A stretch of DNA of 64,000 nt from Lindgomyces ingoldianus (lineage: Eukaryota > Ascomycota > Dothideomycetes > Pleosporales > Lindgomycetaceae): the NCBI RefSeq assembly GCF_010093535.1, contig NW_022985174.1, positions 1,375,241 through 1,439,240 on the forward strand. The letters run 5' to 3'. The position numbers and the translations under genes are program-made. Positions 23,322-35,100 of the stretch are shown here, one piece after another. Numbering within the stretch: position 1 is the stretch's first letter; each line of letters starts with the position of its first letter. The notes beneath the pieces were generated by a model. The model was not told the origin of the DNA, made no database searches, and saw nothing but the letters and a program-made list of their open reading frames with translations.

Positions 23322-24482
23322 TCATGCTTCCATAGTATCTGGTGGAAGACTTTCATCTTCTCTGACAGAACTCTTCGAAGTAATCTCTAGCCTTTTCCTT
23401 TTTCGTTCGTTCGAATAGTCGGGCACAACATGGGTACTAGCCCATTTCTTAACTTTCTCAAACTTTTCTTTAAGTGTGGGAGGTAAATCGGGAGCCAAAG
23501 GCCTTCCGTCGGCTTTCTTCAGTACCTCGATCATTGTTCTCGCCCGAGAAATGGTAGGGTTAAGAGATTGACCATACACATTGTTTCGGAATATGTTGAG
23601 CGCGATATTGCGTAAGAGGAGAATGTCGCCGACTTTGAGGCTCCCAAGTAGATCCCGTAGATCCCTTTGAGGATCCTCTTCACTTCCACCAGCGGCCTTA
23701 CAAGGGCGGAGCCAGAATGAGATTGTAAATTCCGAATCGGTTTCGTCTGCCACAGTGATCTCTTGGAGCTTCATTGGATAGTTACCCCTCCGGACTAGGA
23801 TGTCGCGAGGAGGAGCCATGGAGGTCAGGACGGACAGAAGATTCGGCGTTGGGGTTTGGGGATGTATTGACCTGAGGTATTCTGGCGATGGAAGAGAAGA
23901 GAGGGATGTTATTGTCAATGCATGTGGTATCGACAGGGTGATGTTGGAACTCTCTTGTCTTGATGGGCTACTCGTCCCTGTCGCTGTGGTACCGAATGAA
24001 GAGGTGAGAAAAGAAGATGAGGAAATGGGTTGGTCGACGGCGAGAGGATCCGTGAGTTGAGACGATAAAAGGGTATCATGAAAAACAAGAGAATGCCGGA
24101 GGAAGGCATCGACTTCTGTGTAAGTGGAATTAAAGCTATTCGTCGTTTCCAAAAAAGTCGAGTTTTCTGCATCTCCTTCTAACGACTGTCCCGGATTGGG
24201 AGCCGAGAAGGAGAAGCTAGGTTCGGTGAAGCAGATGCCGCCCTGTGGAAGGTAGGGCTGAGACCATCCAGACCTAAGACGTGTGGGCGAACTTGTTATG
24301 TGTCGCCACTTGACATCTGACGAGGACTCATTTCGCTTAGCTGCTGTCACAGTCTTGTTCAGGAAGCCCGCGACAGCAGGAACTAGCTCCGTAGTCAATG
24401 CAATCTCATGCCAGTCGAGATTTGTGGTCAATGGAGCTCCGTTCAGCATCTTCAGCCGCTTGTTGAGCCTTTCACTAGCCAT
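23322..24482 (-). CDS. Hypothetical protein with a probable OB-fold
   Basis: A single exon encodes 386 residues starting MASERLNKRLKMLNGAPL. The middle (about 100-220) is Ser/Thr-rich and likely disordered. Residues about 240-335 alternate beta-like strands in an order that suggests an oligonucleotide-binding fold: DILVRRGNYPMKLQEITVAD, SEFTISFWLRP, then LKVGDILLLRNIALNIFRNN and VYGQSLNPTISRARTMIEVL. The C-terminus is basic (NERKRKRLEIT) and may be a nuclear signal. A single-stranded DNA or telomere role would fit such an architecture, but this is inference and I cannot name an orthologue. It is divergent from the Aim32-like gene across 449 bp. Confidence 0.75.
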   Translation of the reverse strand: MASERLNKRLKMLNGAPLTTNLDWHEIALTTELVPAVAGFLNKTVTAAKRNESSSDVKWRHITSSPTRLRSGWSQPYLPQGGICFTEPSFSFSAPNPGQSLEGDAENSTFLETTNSFNSTYTEVDAFLRHSLVFHDTLLSSQLTDPLAVDQPISSSSFLTSSFGTTATGTSSPSRQESSNITLSIPHALTITSLSSLPSPEYLRSIHPQTPTPNLLSVLTSMAPPRDILVRRGNYPMKLQEITVADETDSEFTISFWLRPCKAAGGSEEDPQRDLRDLLGSLKVGDILLLRNIALNIFRNNVYGQSLNPTISRARTMIEVLKKADGRPLAPDLPPTLKEKFEKVKKWASTHVVPDYSNERKRKRLEITSKSSVREDESLPPDTMEA

Positions 24483-24931
24483 TGGTCCAGAATCAGGCGG
24501 TTACGCGTTGTTTGGGGAGCTGACGTAGGCCTGCGCAAGTCAGAGTTTGGAGCTTCGTACAAAGACGTCGTCCCGGGAAGGCAGCCATGAAAGGCAGTGC
24601 GCCAATGAGGGTAGTGGATGTGGATGGCAAGAAAGGGAAGATGGCTGCAAGACTCGGGGGAATGCGCTCGGATTTCAGCAATGTCCGAGGTCCCGTGCAA
24701 CTCGATTCGGAGCAAGGCTCTTTTGAAATACCACTCAAGCCCGCGACACAGTGCCTGCATTCATCATGTAAAGTCTCTGCCACTGCCGTTTCCTCACTCC
24801 CTTCGTGTACAGGTTCACACTGCACATCCGTGTCAAACTGCCGACTGGGTTTAGATCGGTATCCGGGGCTATCACTCTAATTCCGCCTATCGCTTGGCGA
24901 TCTAATCAGATTATAAAAAGTTGGAGCGACG
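24483..24931. promoter_or_regulatory. Shared divergent promoter region (OB-fold gene / Aim32-like gene)
   Basis: This is the 449-bp gap between two divergent starts. Overlapping open frames on both strands here do not resemble proteins. No confident core promoter element was identified. Confidence 0.45.
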
Positions 24932-26316
24932 ATGACGCCGTCGGATTCCACTTACAAGCCCTTCGCGGCCTACAAGATGTCGTCTACCATAAAGAACCTA
25001 TACTACAAGCTCTCTCCAACGTCGTCGTCTTTCTCTGTGCCTACGGCTAAGAAACCCGGTACATTCACCAAAGCACCAACCACCGATGCGCTGTTCCCCA
25101 CCACAGACCCCGCCATAGATGGAGACGACTGCCTACACGACTGCGCGTCGTGCTCGGTCAAATATCCCAGTAAATTCACCATTGACGAGAACGAGAAGCT
25201 GTACGGTCATGTCAAGGGCTGGAGCACTCACCTCATTGTCGCCACTGGGAAGTCGGATTGGGTGCGCGATGTTGCCGACGAGAAGGGCAGCATTATGGAG
25301 GCCGTGGATACTAGCAAGGTGAAGCCGAGTAATGGCGTGAGTCTACACCATGCAACTTGTATATGTATATATGTATATACGTGTCTGTGTATATATGTGC
25401 ATATATGCGTACATGTATATATGCGGAAATGTATATATATATATATATATATATACATATATATGTTTACGCCATACTAACAGCCCTGTAGCGCCTAATG
25501 CTCTCAGCCTCCAACATTCCCATCCCCGACTACTCAGACCACAGCACCACCGTCCTCCTCCTCCCTTCATTCCAATTCATCGACCACGTCACCCCTGCGA
25601 ACACCCCCCAACTCATCTCGGACTTCATAAATACTGGCCCGACAAATACCTCGCCTCTTCCCCAAACCTCTGCTGAGTCTGCTGAGTCTTCGCTTCCACC
25701 CTCTTTGCCTACCTCAGAATCCTCGTCTGCGGACCCCGCCCCCACAACGACAACCACCATTGTGCCAACAATATCCTCCATATCGCCTCTCAGAGCTCGG
25801 CCATGTCCTCACAAATACCTCATCCTCCTCTGTAGCCAGAAGACGCGCGACGCCCGCTGTGGTCAATCAGCGCCTCTCCTCCGCCGCGAGTTTGAACGCG
25901 TCCTGCGACCACTCGGCCTATATCGTGACCTACATGATGAGCGGCCTGGTGGTGTTGGAATATACTTCATAAGCCACGTCGGTGGCCACAAATTTTCCGC
26001 AAATCTTATGATATATCGTAAAGCTTCCGCAGTGACGAAGTCAAAAGAGGCAAACGGCCAAGTAGACGGCATTCAACAGACCTTGGACAAACTAAAGGTG
26101 GAGGATGACAAAGGCGACCAGGTTGTCCTCGATGTGAATAAAGTGCAGGAGGAGGAAGGAAACGGAGAGGCGGCGCAGTGTATCTGGCTTGCAAGAGTGC
26201 GGCCTGAAGATTGTGAAAACATCATTCGGTATACAGTGCTGCAAGGCAAGGTTCTAAAGCCAGAAAGGCAGCTCAGGGGTGGATTTGACCGATGTAAGCA
26301 ATTGGTGAGCTGGTGA
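24932..26316 (+). CDS. Aim32-like / sucrase-ferredoxin-like thioredoxin-fold protein
   Basis: Members of this Suc_Fer-like family carry a thioredoxin-like [2Fe-2S] domain; yeast Aim32 acts in mitochondrial redox quality control. Exons 24932-25336 and 25492-26316 total 1230 nt, giving 409 residues. Cysteine sites appear in DCLHDCASCSVKYP, and the domain continues with GHVKGWSTHLIVATGKSDWV. Exon 2 has the paired motifs HKYLILLCSQKTRDARCG and GIYFISHVGGHKFSANLMIY, the latter matching the family HxGGHK element, and a C-terminal RCKQLVSW. An acidic/Thr-rich insert of about 60 residues separates the two halves. A second ATG at 24977 (MSSTIKNLYYK) is possible. The intron contains a (TA)n tract. Confidence 0.85.
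25337..25491 (+). repeat. Purine-pyrimidine-rich TA/TG microsatellite in the Aim32-like intron
   Basis: The 155-nt intron (GTGAGT donor, CTAAC branch point, TGTAG acceptor) is mostly alternating TA/TG, ending in a pure run of about 16 TA units near 25432-25463. The unit number is likely to vary between strains. Confidence 0.85.
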
Positions 26317-26842
26317 TAAGCTCATCCTGACGGATCCTTTCGGCTGCGTTCATAAGCGTTCATAAGTTGGTTTAAACAGTTTGCGGGATTGGATACGCCT
26401 TAGCAACACTACGATGCATCTAAGTTGTTGCATGACTTCCATGTCCGTTTCCACTTGCTTTTTTTTTCGTTTGATAGTCCGCTTCTTTCCTCACCAAGTC
26501 TTCGGGTGTCTTAGCAGCTTCCAGATAGAGTACTTAGCCTTCTAGAGCACTTCCCATTATCCTCCCGCATGACACAAATCACTCAAAAATTCTTCCCGAC
26601 AGACTGCTATATAGCATATGACTTCATTCACTACCATATCGATTGTCAGACGAGGTCAGGACCATTCATTCTTCTCTAGCTTCGGGGTCGATATTCTACT
26701 CTCTGCTTTACTTCTTATTGCCACGCCAAAAGCGCAACATATTGTCTATTAACTCTATTCGCTAGACTGGCTTCAATACCCCTCGGGACAACACTCACCC
26801 CGCAAATACGGCCTGCTTCCTCAATCTCACCACATTCTGGGA
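26317..26842. other. Intergenic region upstream of RING gene
   Basis: This is the 3' flank of the Aim32-like gene and the upstream region of the RING gene. A run of nine T at about 26460-26468 is present. No gene was seen. Confidence 0.5.
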
Positions 26843-27412
26843 ATGACCTCCAGCCAAACCCACGAATCACCCTGCTGGGCCTCCCAGACCGACCTCGTTA
26901 ACAACGGAGTCACCATTCCTTCTTACATCCCCACGCGGACACCTATCTGTCATATTTGCCGACTCCTGATGCGAGATCCATTCGCTACCTTCAAGGTCAT
27001 CCCCTGCGCCCACATATTCTGCCAGGAATGCCTCGCCATATGGGTTTCCAACTGGAACAGATGTCCCAAGTGTTTTCTACTTTTGTTCCCGCAACCAGTT
27101 GTCCCTCCACTAGTTCTGTTTGGCTATCAGGTTTCGCTCCTATCACCGACCGAGATGATAGCTCGCTTCTCGCCTACCGCATCCTTGGGTGAATTTCAAT
27201 ATCAGTCAACCTTCCCTACTAGGACTACTTTCCCCTACGAACCTTTCGCCAGCACTGCGAGCGGTACACCAAGCACTACCTCCGGCTTCGGAGTTCAGCC
27301 TGGTTTCTATAGAGGTTTACGAAGTGCGAATGCTGTGCAACAAGTAGAGATGGAGGGGCAGTTAAGGGAGTCAGATAGACAAATTAGAAGGAGGCGATGG
27401 CGGCGAATGTGA
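26843..27412 (+). CDS. RING-finger protein (C3HC4-type), probable E3 ubiquitin ligase
   Basis: A single exon encodes 189 residues. The RING motif spans about residues 36-77: CHIC, a spacer, CAHIFCQEC, then CPKC, with one histidine in the second pair, so the type is C3HC4. After it comes a hydrophobic stretch (FLLLFPQPVVPPLVLFGYQV), then a low-complexity Ser/Thr/Tyr-rich half and a strongly basic end (RQIRRRRWRRM). RING domains recruit E2 enzymes, so ubiquitin transfer is the likely activity; substrates are unknown. Small RING proteins of this layout are common in filamentous ascomycetes and often species-restricted. Confidence 0.8.
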   Translation: MTSSQTHESPCWASQTDLVNNGVTIPSYIPTRTPICHICRLLMRDPFATFKVIPCAHIFCQECLAIWVSNWNRCPKCFLLLFPQPVVPPLVLFGYQVSLLSPTEMIARFSPTASLGEFQYQSTFPTRTTFPYEPFASTASGTPSTTSGFGVQPGFYRGLRSANAVQQVEMEGQLRESDRQIRRRRWRRM

Positions 27413-29651
27413 TGAGGGGATTACGAAAGATAGGTCGGAGTTAGAGCTGTCAAGCCTACGAAAGGAGGATGCGTGGTTACTGTGAAAATAACACGGTAAG
27501 GGCTGTGTTAGCAGGTAGGATATATTCGACTGTATAGTTGCATCGCATCTTGAATCAGTACAAGATGTGTTTGATGCTAGGTGCCTCCAAGAAGGCCTCG
27601 TTTATATTCACGCGCCACCAGCTCGAATTAAGATTCTCCACGAGTTAAACTGACTCTACTCCCAGAAAGACCCTTCTCAGAAGCCCGCAATGTAACCGAA
27701 GTGCTGGCGGAGAATGGACTGAAGCTGTTTAAGAGACCAAGTCGTTCTCTCCAGGAGCGGTAATGGTGGTCGACCTCAACGCTACACTAAAGTTAGAAAA
27801 TGAAAATAATATGTTTCAAACCAGAAATTAGCATTCCCTTTACGCCCTCCATAGCTCTAACAGGATTATTAGTAGATTTAATAGAGTAAATCTTAAGCGG
27901 ACAATATATTAGCACATATCATGGCATATAGACATGTCTTGAGTGCGCTGATTGCTTGCTAAATCAAAGGACACGAATAGGATGCGAAATATGTCAAATA
28001 TCACCCTTGCAACATCCTGTCAATTTAGCCCAAAGTAGATCTCCACAATTCCCCATGCTTCCCCGCGATGTGTGATGCTGGAATTCTAGTACCGGTGCGT
28101 TGACGAGAGAATGGCATTATGTAGTGCACAATCCAGGGGCTTCACTGCCACTAGTTTCTTTCTCTTCACATAGTTTTGTCCAAACCCACGCCCTCCAACG
28201 AACTTGTGCTGCCAATAAGCTCCGCAGAATGGCCGGAAAAGCAAAATCCAGGGCTGGAGAAGGCCAAGATCCTGTCAACGTTACTTAGGGAGACCGAGCT
28301 TGACAAGAAAACCAGGAGTTCCTACAAGAGAGGGTAGCTCGGGGTGAGATTGGGGGTACTGTGTTTGGTGACTACAACCGGTTGTACTACGACGTGGCAT
28401 ACAGCACCAGAAGGGTCAGCGCAAAGTCCGCCAAGCAGGAAGAATGATGGCTTAAAACCTAGACTTTCTCCAACCCAAGTTAGTACTATCTTTAACTTAA
28501 CCCTTGATGAGGGCGCGATAGAGAGAGTGAGGATTGTGAGTCGGAGGGTCGAACAGGGGACAGGTAATGGAGAACACATATTGAAGTGCAGGTTGAAGCG
28601 AATTGTAGTGGAACAACCCGATGAGGAGGGCGAGAAGCCACGGACACTGACAGTTGATTCACCTAGTTCTGAGTTAGGTCTTACTCCCTAGTAATGAGAT
28701 ATTGCACCAGAGTTTACCTGGAAATTCACACAACCTAAGCGGCTTCTCCAGCTGTAGGCTTCCAGCTAAAAAGACAATAGGTCGTCCTCCCAGCCCACGT
28801 AATAAAGAAGGAGCTAAAACGTAGGATTGAAGTCAAGAAAAAATGTCAAATTTCGATTAATCAACCACTACTTAGACTTTGGCACTTTTCATATTTTCCT
28901 ATCCCAGAACACCTTGTGAGCTGGACGTTGTCCCTGTCCGGGGAATTTCTTAGCATACCGCATGTTGGAATACATGGTGGTAGGTGGTTGTGGAGTGGGG
29001 ACAAGGAGATGCGAGGAGGGTAAATATGCCAGATAATCCAATATGGGGCGCTTAAGAATATTGCTTGAGAGTGATCGACTTGTTAGGTAAAGTATGCTAT
29101 GACACAGCAGGGAACATGACAAGTGTAGATTTGATCACTGAAACTGCTTGTTGAGATTGAAGTGGATATTAAGAGGATACTAAGTCCTGTTGCAGATCAG
29201 AGAGGATTTTGTCATGTTCTATCGTAAGTTTGCATGGGTCCACAAGTCTCCATGCTGAGCAGACGACTCATGGAATTTGTCCTGTGGGGGGAAATGACTA
29301 GGTTATTCTTGACGTATCCTAGAACAAGCGCCATAAGACCATTATGAAATTTGATTGGCTCAAATATATGCGTAAGCTCTATGGTGATGGAGTGGAAGAG
29401 TGCTGTATTGACGTGGAGCCTCTAGGGTAATTATCTCAAGCAGATAGATACAAGCAAGCACTAATACATAATCTCTCCCACCTGAGGCCGAGATAGAACA
29501 AGAATGAACAACTAATAACCCCCCCAATATCCATGGACCGTACGAAAGTGCACTTAAGGAACTGTACGCAAGGCCCGCTCACCCCGCGCCTGACCGTACG
29601 AGGAAGTCCATTCAACACTCCAAATACTTTGAGCAAGAAAAGATGATGAAA
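27413..29651. other. Gene-poor 2.2 kb with scattered coding-like fragments
   Basis: No intact gene was found. At about 28255-28330 one frame reads like a coiled-coil piece (LLRETELDKKTRSSYKRE). Another reads GGTVFGDYNRLYYDVAYSTRR just after, in a shifted frame, and an open stretch to 28691 carries ERVRIVSRRVEQG. This may be a decayed gene of unknown family. The part at 27780-27960 is AT-rich. Confidence 0.35.
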
Positions 29652-31399
29652 TCAAACATGCACATACACTGGACTCTTACTTTCACTCCTCCTCTTCATG
29701 TTCCCCTGTTCCCTTCTGTGACGCTTATGCCGTCGAACCACTTTCGTGTCTCCTAATATTTCTAGCACCTTTCCAACCTCCATATCTGGCTCCTCAGTAT
29801 CTCCTTTCTTAATGACATGCGCGAGCGCCGACCCCGTCTCCAACGGGCTAAGACTAACCTCACGATCCAGATCTTGATAGCCCCATAGTAAGGATGCTGA
29901 ACAGCACAACGCAAGCAGCATGCATGAGAATGCGCCCCAGAAGTAGTTGAATCGAGACTGAAATGTTACTGCCGAGAATTCGCGCGTCCAGGTTGCATTT
30001 TGAATGGGAAGAGTCTCTGTTCCAGTGTTTAGCTTATAGAAAAGTTCTGAAAGGGAAATTCCTCGCTCTCCAGACTTGGAAGACGGGTGGCTAAACTCGG
30101 AGATCGTGCGTACGTACCATCTGTTAAAGAATATGCCGCACGAAACATAAACTCGTGCATAGACCGCAGCACATAGTCTGTCGCATTAAACCACGAGTAC
30201 CCACAATCATAGCCTGCATAATTATCCGCGAATTGTTTGGCTAGTATGCCATAATCATACTCCAAGCCTGATGTATTGTCGGGGTAACGATTCCATGTTG
30301 CATTGGATTGCAAATAGTAATAACCCATGTATTCCACCCCTGCGAGCGGGCCAGCGGAAATCTTATCCTCAGCAGTGATAGCATCGTTGGCAGAAGGGTG
30401 GAGAGAGACAACTTCGGGAAAGAAAGCCGCGTCAAGGTTTATGACGTCCTCTTGTTGGACAACGTCATACCCTACGATGGCAGTGCGGATGCTGCAGGTT
30501 TCGACGGCAAAGGTTGCGTTACATGGATTGTCAATTTGTTCCACGTACTGTAGCTGCATATCCAACATTGGTGAACCTAGGGCATCTGCGGTGCGCGTAA
30601 AGTTGATTCGGAAGAGCGTTGTATTTCCATTTTCAGTCGCATTTAGATCTAAATACGACTCTGTCGAAGAGCAATTCACCGCTAATCCGGCGCCGAAGAT
30701 GCGACCTAGACAGGTCCCGGGACAGGTGCTGTTAGTGGAAATTGTGTTGTTTAGGTACCAATCTTGTAACGCCTTGTCTAGATCGTTGGAGGCGGCGACC
30801 CTTCCAGGAGCCGTGTGATCGACACCTCCAGTCCAGCCGTCGTCAATGGAGCTTACTAAGGATGCATTTCCAGCATACTTGACGGTGAAATCGGCAAGCA
30901 CTGGCTTGGTCGCCCGCTGCAGCAGAGGACCATCCGCAATACTTGCAATAGCCACGATACAAGTCACAGCCATCACCCATCTAGTTTGGCTGCTTGCTGA
31001 GAGCGCACTAACGAGCCCATCCACGCTCTTCCACTCCCCCTTATTCCATATATAGTGCAGATTTCTGAGCGTCGTACCATGCAGCGCACTCCGCCACCAT
31101 ACGACGGTAACCCCGGCCGTCAGAATGTACGCCTGGGAAGCATTAAAGACGCCGGTACACAATGCGAAGAGAACAGTGGGTTGGATGGCCTGCGCCGAGG
31201 GTAACCACGTGCTGGCGATGCGGTTGTGGGAAACAAAGACAACTAGTGTTACGGCGACTATGCAAATTGATGACAGAATCACAAGGAAGATTGCGAACTT
31301 CGGCGTTGAGGATGTTCTCTTCTGTGTCGTGCTTGCGTTCTGCGGCCGTTCGAAGCGGAATCGAGGATCGATCGTATCTGCATTTTGCAGACTTTCCAT
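29652..31399 (-). CDS. Fungal polytopic membrane protein with large glycosylated ectodomain
   Basis: Exons 31399-30118 and 30046-29652 total 1677 nt, giving 558 residues; the joint is SLTD-E-LFYKLNTGTE (phase 1, GTACGT to TTTCAG). Likely membrane helices are at about residues 35-60 (FAIFLVILSSICIVAVTLVV), 75-102, 142-162 (WVMAVTCIVAIASIADGPLL) and one near the C-terminus (FSCMLLALCCSASLLWGY). Between the third and fourth lies an ectodomain of roughly 270 residues with many N-x-S/T sites and paired cysteines. The cytoplasmic tail is acidic then basic. The layout matches a large family of uncharacterised fungal membrane proteins (often annotated with DUF3176-like domains); I cannot assign a function. 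It is intact. Confidence 0.8.
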
Positions 31400-32146
31400 A
31401 TCTGAGTCCTAAAGTAGAAATGACTCACAAGGGTTAATGCGGAAAGAGCATAAGAAGAAAGCGTAGTGCGCAATTCAATAAGAGCGTTAAAAAAAAAAGG
31501 GACATCCAAGTGCGAGGTTTTGAACCCTCAAATATTCGGCTGCCCAGTGTAGAATTCGGCCCCCTTTGTGCTTAGAAAACAGTGAAGAAAGTGTTGTCAT
31601 CTTTGATTATTTTCGTGCTCCTACCGTCTTAGCATATGTGCAATTGAATTTACCGCCCCTAGATCCCTCGGGATCTTTTAAAATCCTTCTTAAACTTCTG
31701 ACAAACCCTTTCCACCTTTTTCTATTTTGGCATTCTCTTTCACAACTCCAACCAAGACCAACCTACTATTTTGACCACATCCTGCAGGAGAGGCCCAGCG
31801 CCAGTGCCTGCGGTAATTCACTTAATTTGGCTGAAATTGCGTTATGTGGGACGTGGTTGGGTTTTGGAAACCCCTAGGGGACCTCATTGATTCCATTCGA
31901 GAAAATATGATGCACGAGGTGACCAAAACCTAGAAACCGCTGTGGACATGTCTCAAGCGTCATCTGGCCAATGCCAATATAGACCCCTACCTATCATAAT
32001 CGCAGACTAACCATAATGCCATGATCAAATCTATTCTACACGTATCCATCTCGCACAAGAACTCATACTCTGTGTGATAATCATCCGTATCCAATGCCAT
32101 CACAAGACATCCCCTAACCCTCTCCCTCCGTTCCTTCATCAGCTGC
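31400..32146. other. Intergenic region, nothing recognised
   Basis: This is the upstream region of the membrane-protein gene and the 3' flank of the HECT ligase. A 103-codon plus frame at 31566-31877 has no motif and is not called. Confidence 0.5.
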
Positions 32147-35100
32147 TCAACTCAGATCAAATCCAGCCCCCGAGAAGACTGAGTACAGCAACTTCTCCTT
32201 GAAGACTCGTTCATCCTTGTACATGGGCAACTTCAACAGGTTAACGCAGGTACTCGTACTTGGCAGTCTCTCCTGGTCACTCCCTGCATCTCTGATACTG
32301 AACCTTGGATTTAGGGTCCCAAACCCTAGCAAAGGCGCTCTTGGAGTACTCGTTACGAATTTGAGCACCGCTCTCCTTTCCCCATCTGACAGTTTCTTCA
32401 TAATCTTCCAGAAAAGTTGGATGGTAGGATGCTCGAGCCCGTCGTCACCAATGACATAAGTCCCGCCATAGATGGTGTTGCGGCGGAGATCTTCGACATC
32501 AATAGAACTTGAGGTACCACCAATCAGGGTTTGGAGCTCGGATTGGTTGAACATGCTCAACCAACTGGGCTGGATCATGGAACTTAGGCCTTTTAGAAAC
32601 GCAGTCGTCTGGAAAAGAGGTTGGTTTTGGAGGCGGTGGCGTGCCATGAAACTTATGTAGACTAAGCGATTCGCGTTGGTCACGGGGATGTTAGAGCCAC
32701 CAGGTTGTAATTCCTTGGTAACTGCTCTTGTTGTTGGTGGATTGGTGGTGAAGTCTGTGGTGATGGTATCTGTGACGGTGAAATTGAGGGAAAAGTCTTC
32801 GACATCACCAGTATAGGTCTTCAATTGATGCAGGCCTTGATACAAAGCTTCATCCAGGTCGCGAAGATCGTTTAGGGTGGGACGATATCCAGTTTCCTTA
32901 GGTGCCGAACCAGTGCCACCTGTAAGTGCCCACTTTCGAAGGAAGAAGGGAGCAAAGTTGATATCAGCCAGAATACCTTCGTAAAGGCACTTGCCAATAA
33001 TACGACCGAGGAACTCATAGCGCTGTAGGAGCTCTCTAACTTGGAGCCGAAATTCCGCTGAATTCTCCCTCAATCCTGCCTGCTTCAAGGCCTCTTTGTG
33101 CTCCTCCATGGCGGCTGGGTTGGGGTAGAGAAGGTGCTGATCGTTCTCAACGAACATGTCGATGTAGTTGGTGGGCATGAAGGCTCTATTTGTAACGCTC
33201 GTAAGAAATTCCTTCGTAACACCCCCTCCATCAATACCAGCTTCTACTGTATCAAATTGGTCCACAAAAGTGATTTGGATTGGCTCCTTCAATCCCTGTC
33301 CCAACGGATAGAACTGCTGAAAAGCGTCTTCGAATTCGTGTTCTCGTCGAATCTTTGCCGAATGTTTCTCGAACGTTTGGGGAGCATCAGGACGGTGCAT
33401 AACGTTCCATCTCCATGCCTCGGGATCTGCGCTGCCTCTTCGTTTAGTCATGTCTAGGTTCACAAATTCGCGGAAAATCTGTACACGGGTCGTGAATGGA
33501 ATGAAGAACGGCATGTTCTGGAGAATCTCTAAGCGCGGTGCTACTGCTTGCAGATACCTCCTTCTTGAAGCCTTGCGTTGCTGTCGTTGAAGTCTCTCAA
33601 GACGTCTCTGATGCTGGGTTCGGCTAGTACCTATCAGCTGGGGCGTATCGTCGAACTCTTCTTCTTCTTCATCAACGTCCTCCGCGTCCTCCTCTTCTAT
33701 CTTGTGCCTACTCTCCTCTTCCTGAACAACGGCAGGGATAAAGCCAGTCATGTCGAACCTAGAGGTCATCAGCCAATGGTCCGATGGCAAGAACTTTCGT
33801 CTCGAGTCTCGCTCATAAACCATGCGAAGCAGGCCTGTAACGAGACCCTTGACGTAGTCAAGGCTCAAGCCGGCGACTCCTCCAACAGAAGGCTCAGTGG
33901 TTTGTTTTTGCGGCTGAGGTTCAGGCATCTTAGGATTGAAGAAACTAAGACTCGTGCTGCTGGCATCCCGTTCTTCGGAGACGTTGATGTCGGAAGCATT
34001 GAAGTACAACGTGAATCCGAGATTTTTAAGAAAAGTTGTTAAATCTTTGACGTCGGATAGTGGTAGCGCGTTATCTCGGGCTTGGTTCGAAAGCGGATCT
34101 CTACCGCTAGAAAAGAACTCTTCGTCATCCATTACTTTCAAGACGAATGTATAGAGCTCAAGGAAGACAAGGATTACTCTCCACTCATCAGCAATAGCAG
34201 CATTTCGGTCGGCATCCTGTTTAGGAGCTTGCCAAAAGGCATGATGCACTAAGCTTGTAGGCGGGGCGTTCTGTGCGGAGGAAATATCGAGAGACACCGT
34301 CTTCGGCCGAAGGAGCTCAATGGCTGCTCGAGAATCGCGTAAAATTGTGCTGAAGACTGAAGATTGTTTTGAAGCTTCCCAAAAGTATTTGATGGCAGGC
34401 AGATTCTGTGATGACCCATCGGAACGTGTAGCTGATGGGCCAATGTAGAGCCACATCCGAATTTCATCACCTCTACGGGGGAAAAATCGAAGAAGAGCCA
34501 ACGCGTAATTGGCAAGTTGTCTGGCTTCCTCTATTTTCTCTTCTTCCGAGAGCTCGGATGACCGAGAAGAGCCAGATAAGAGATTGCCAATTCCTTCTTG
34601 ATTGACGAGGGACAAGATCTGGTCCTTCAAGAATTCGTTCACGGCATCAGCTGTTCGGGGGGTATCCAGTTCCTCCGGCCGATCAGTGTCCGTACTCTGG
34701 CCTTCGATGATGTTGGTTGGAAGTGAGTTTAGCAAAAGCGACACTACTGTTACAAAATCTTTATGTGCAGAGTAGGCCGCTGGAGTATGGAAATTGTGAG
34801 CGTAACGGTGGAAGAAAATGAAGCAAGCCAGAAGTCGCAGTCGACTCATCGTTTCCACTATTTCCAAGTGCGAGATGATGCCCGAGCTCTTGAATAAAGT
34901 AGCCAACGCATTCGCCAGCAGCTTGTAGTTGATCGAGTCTGCAAGCGAGTCCCGGAACATTTGCGTGAGAGCTGAGCTTGATTCTGCGCTCAGGATAGGA
35001 AGTGTCATGAAAATGTAGCCGAATGCCTCATATGCATTCAAAGTGTATCCGGTTACTTTTGTGAGTGGTGAGATGACGGCTTCCGAAATGGCCTTTGGCA

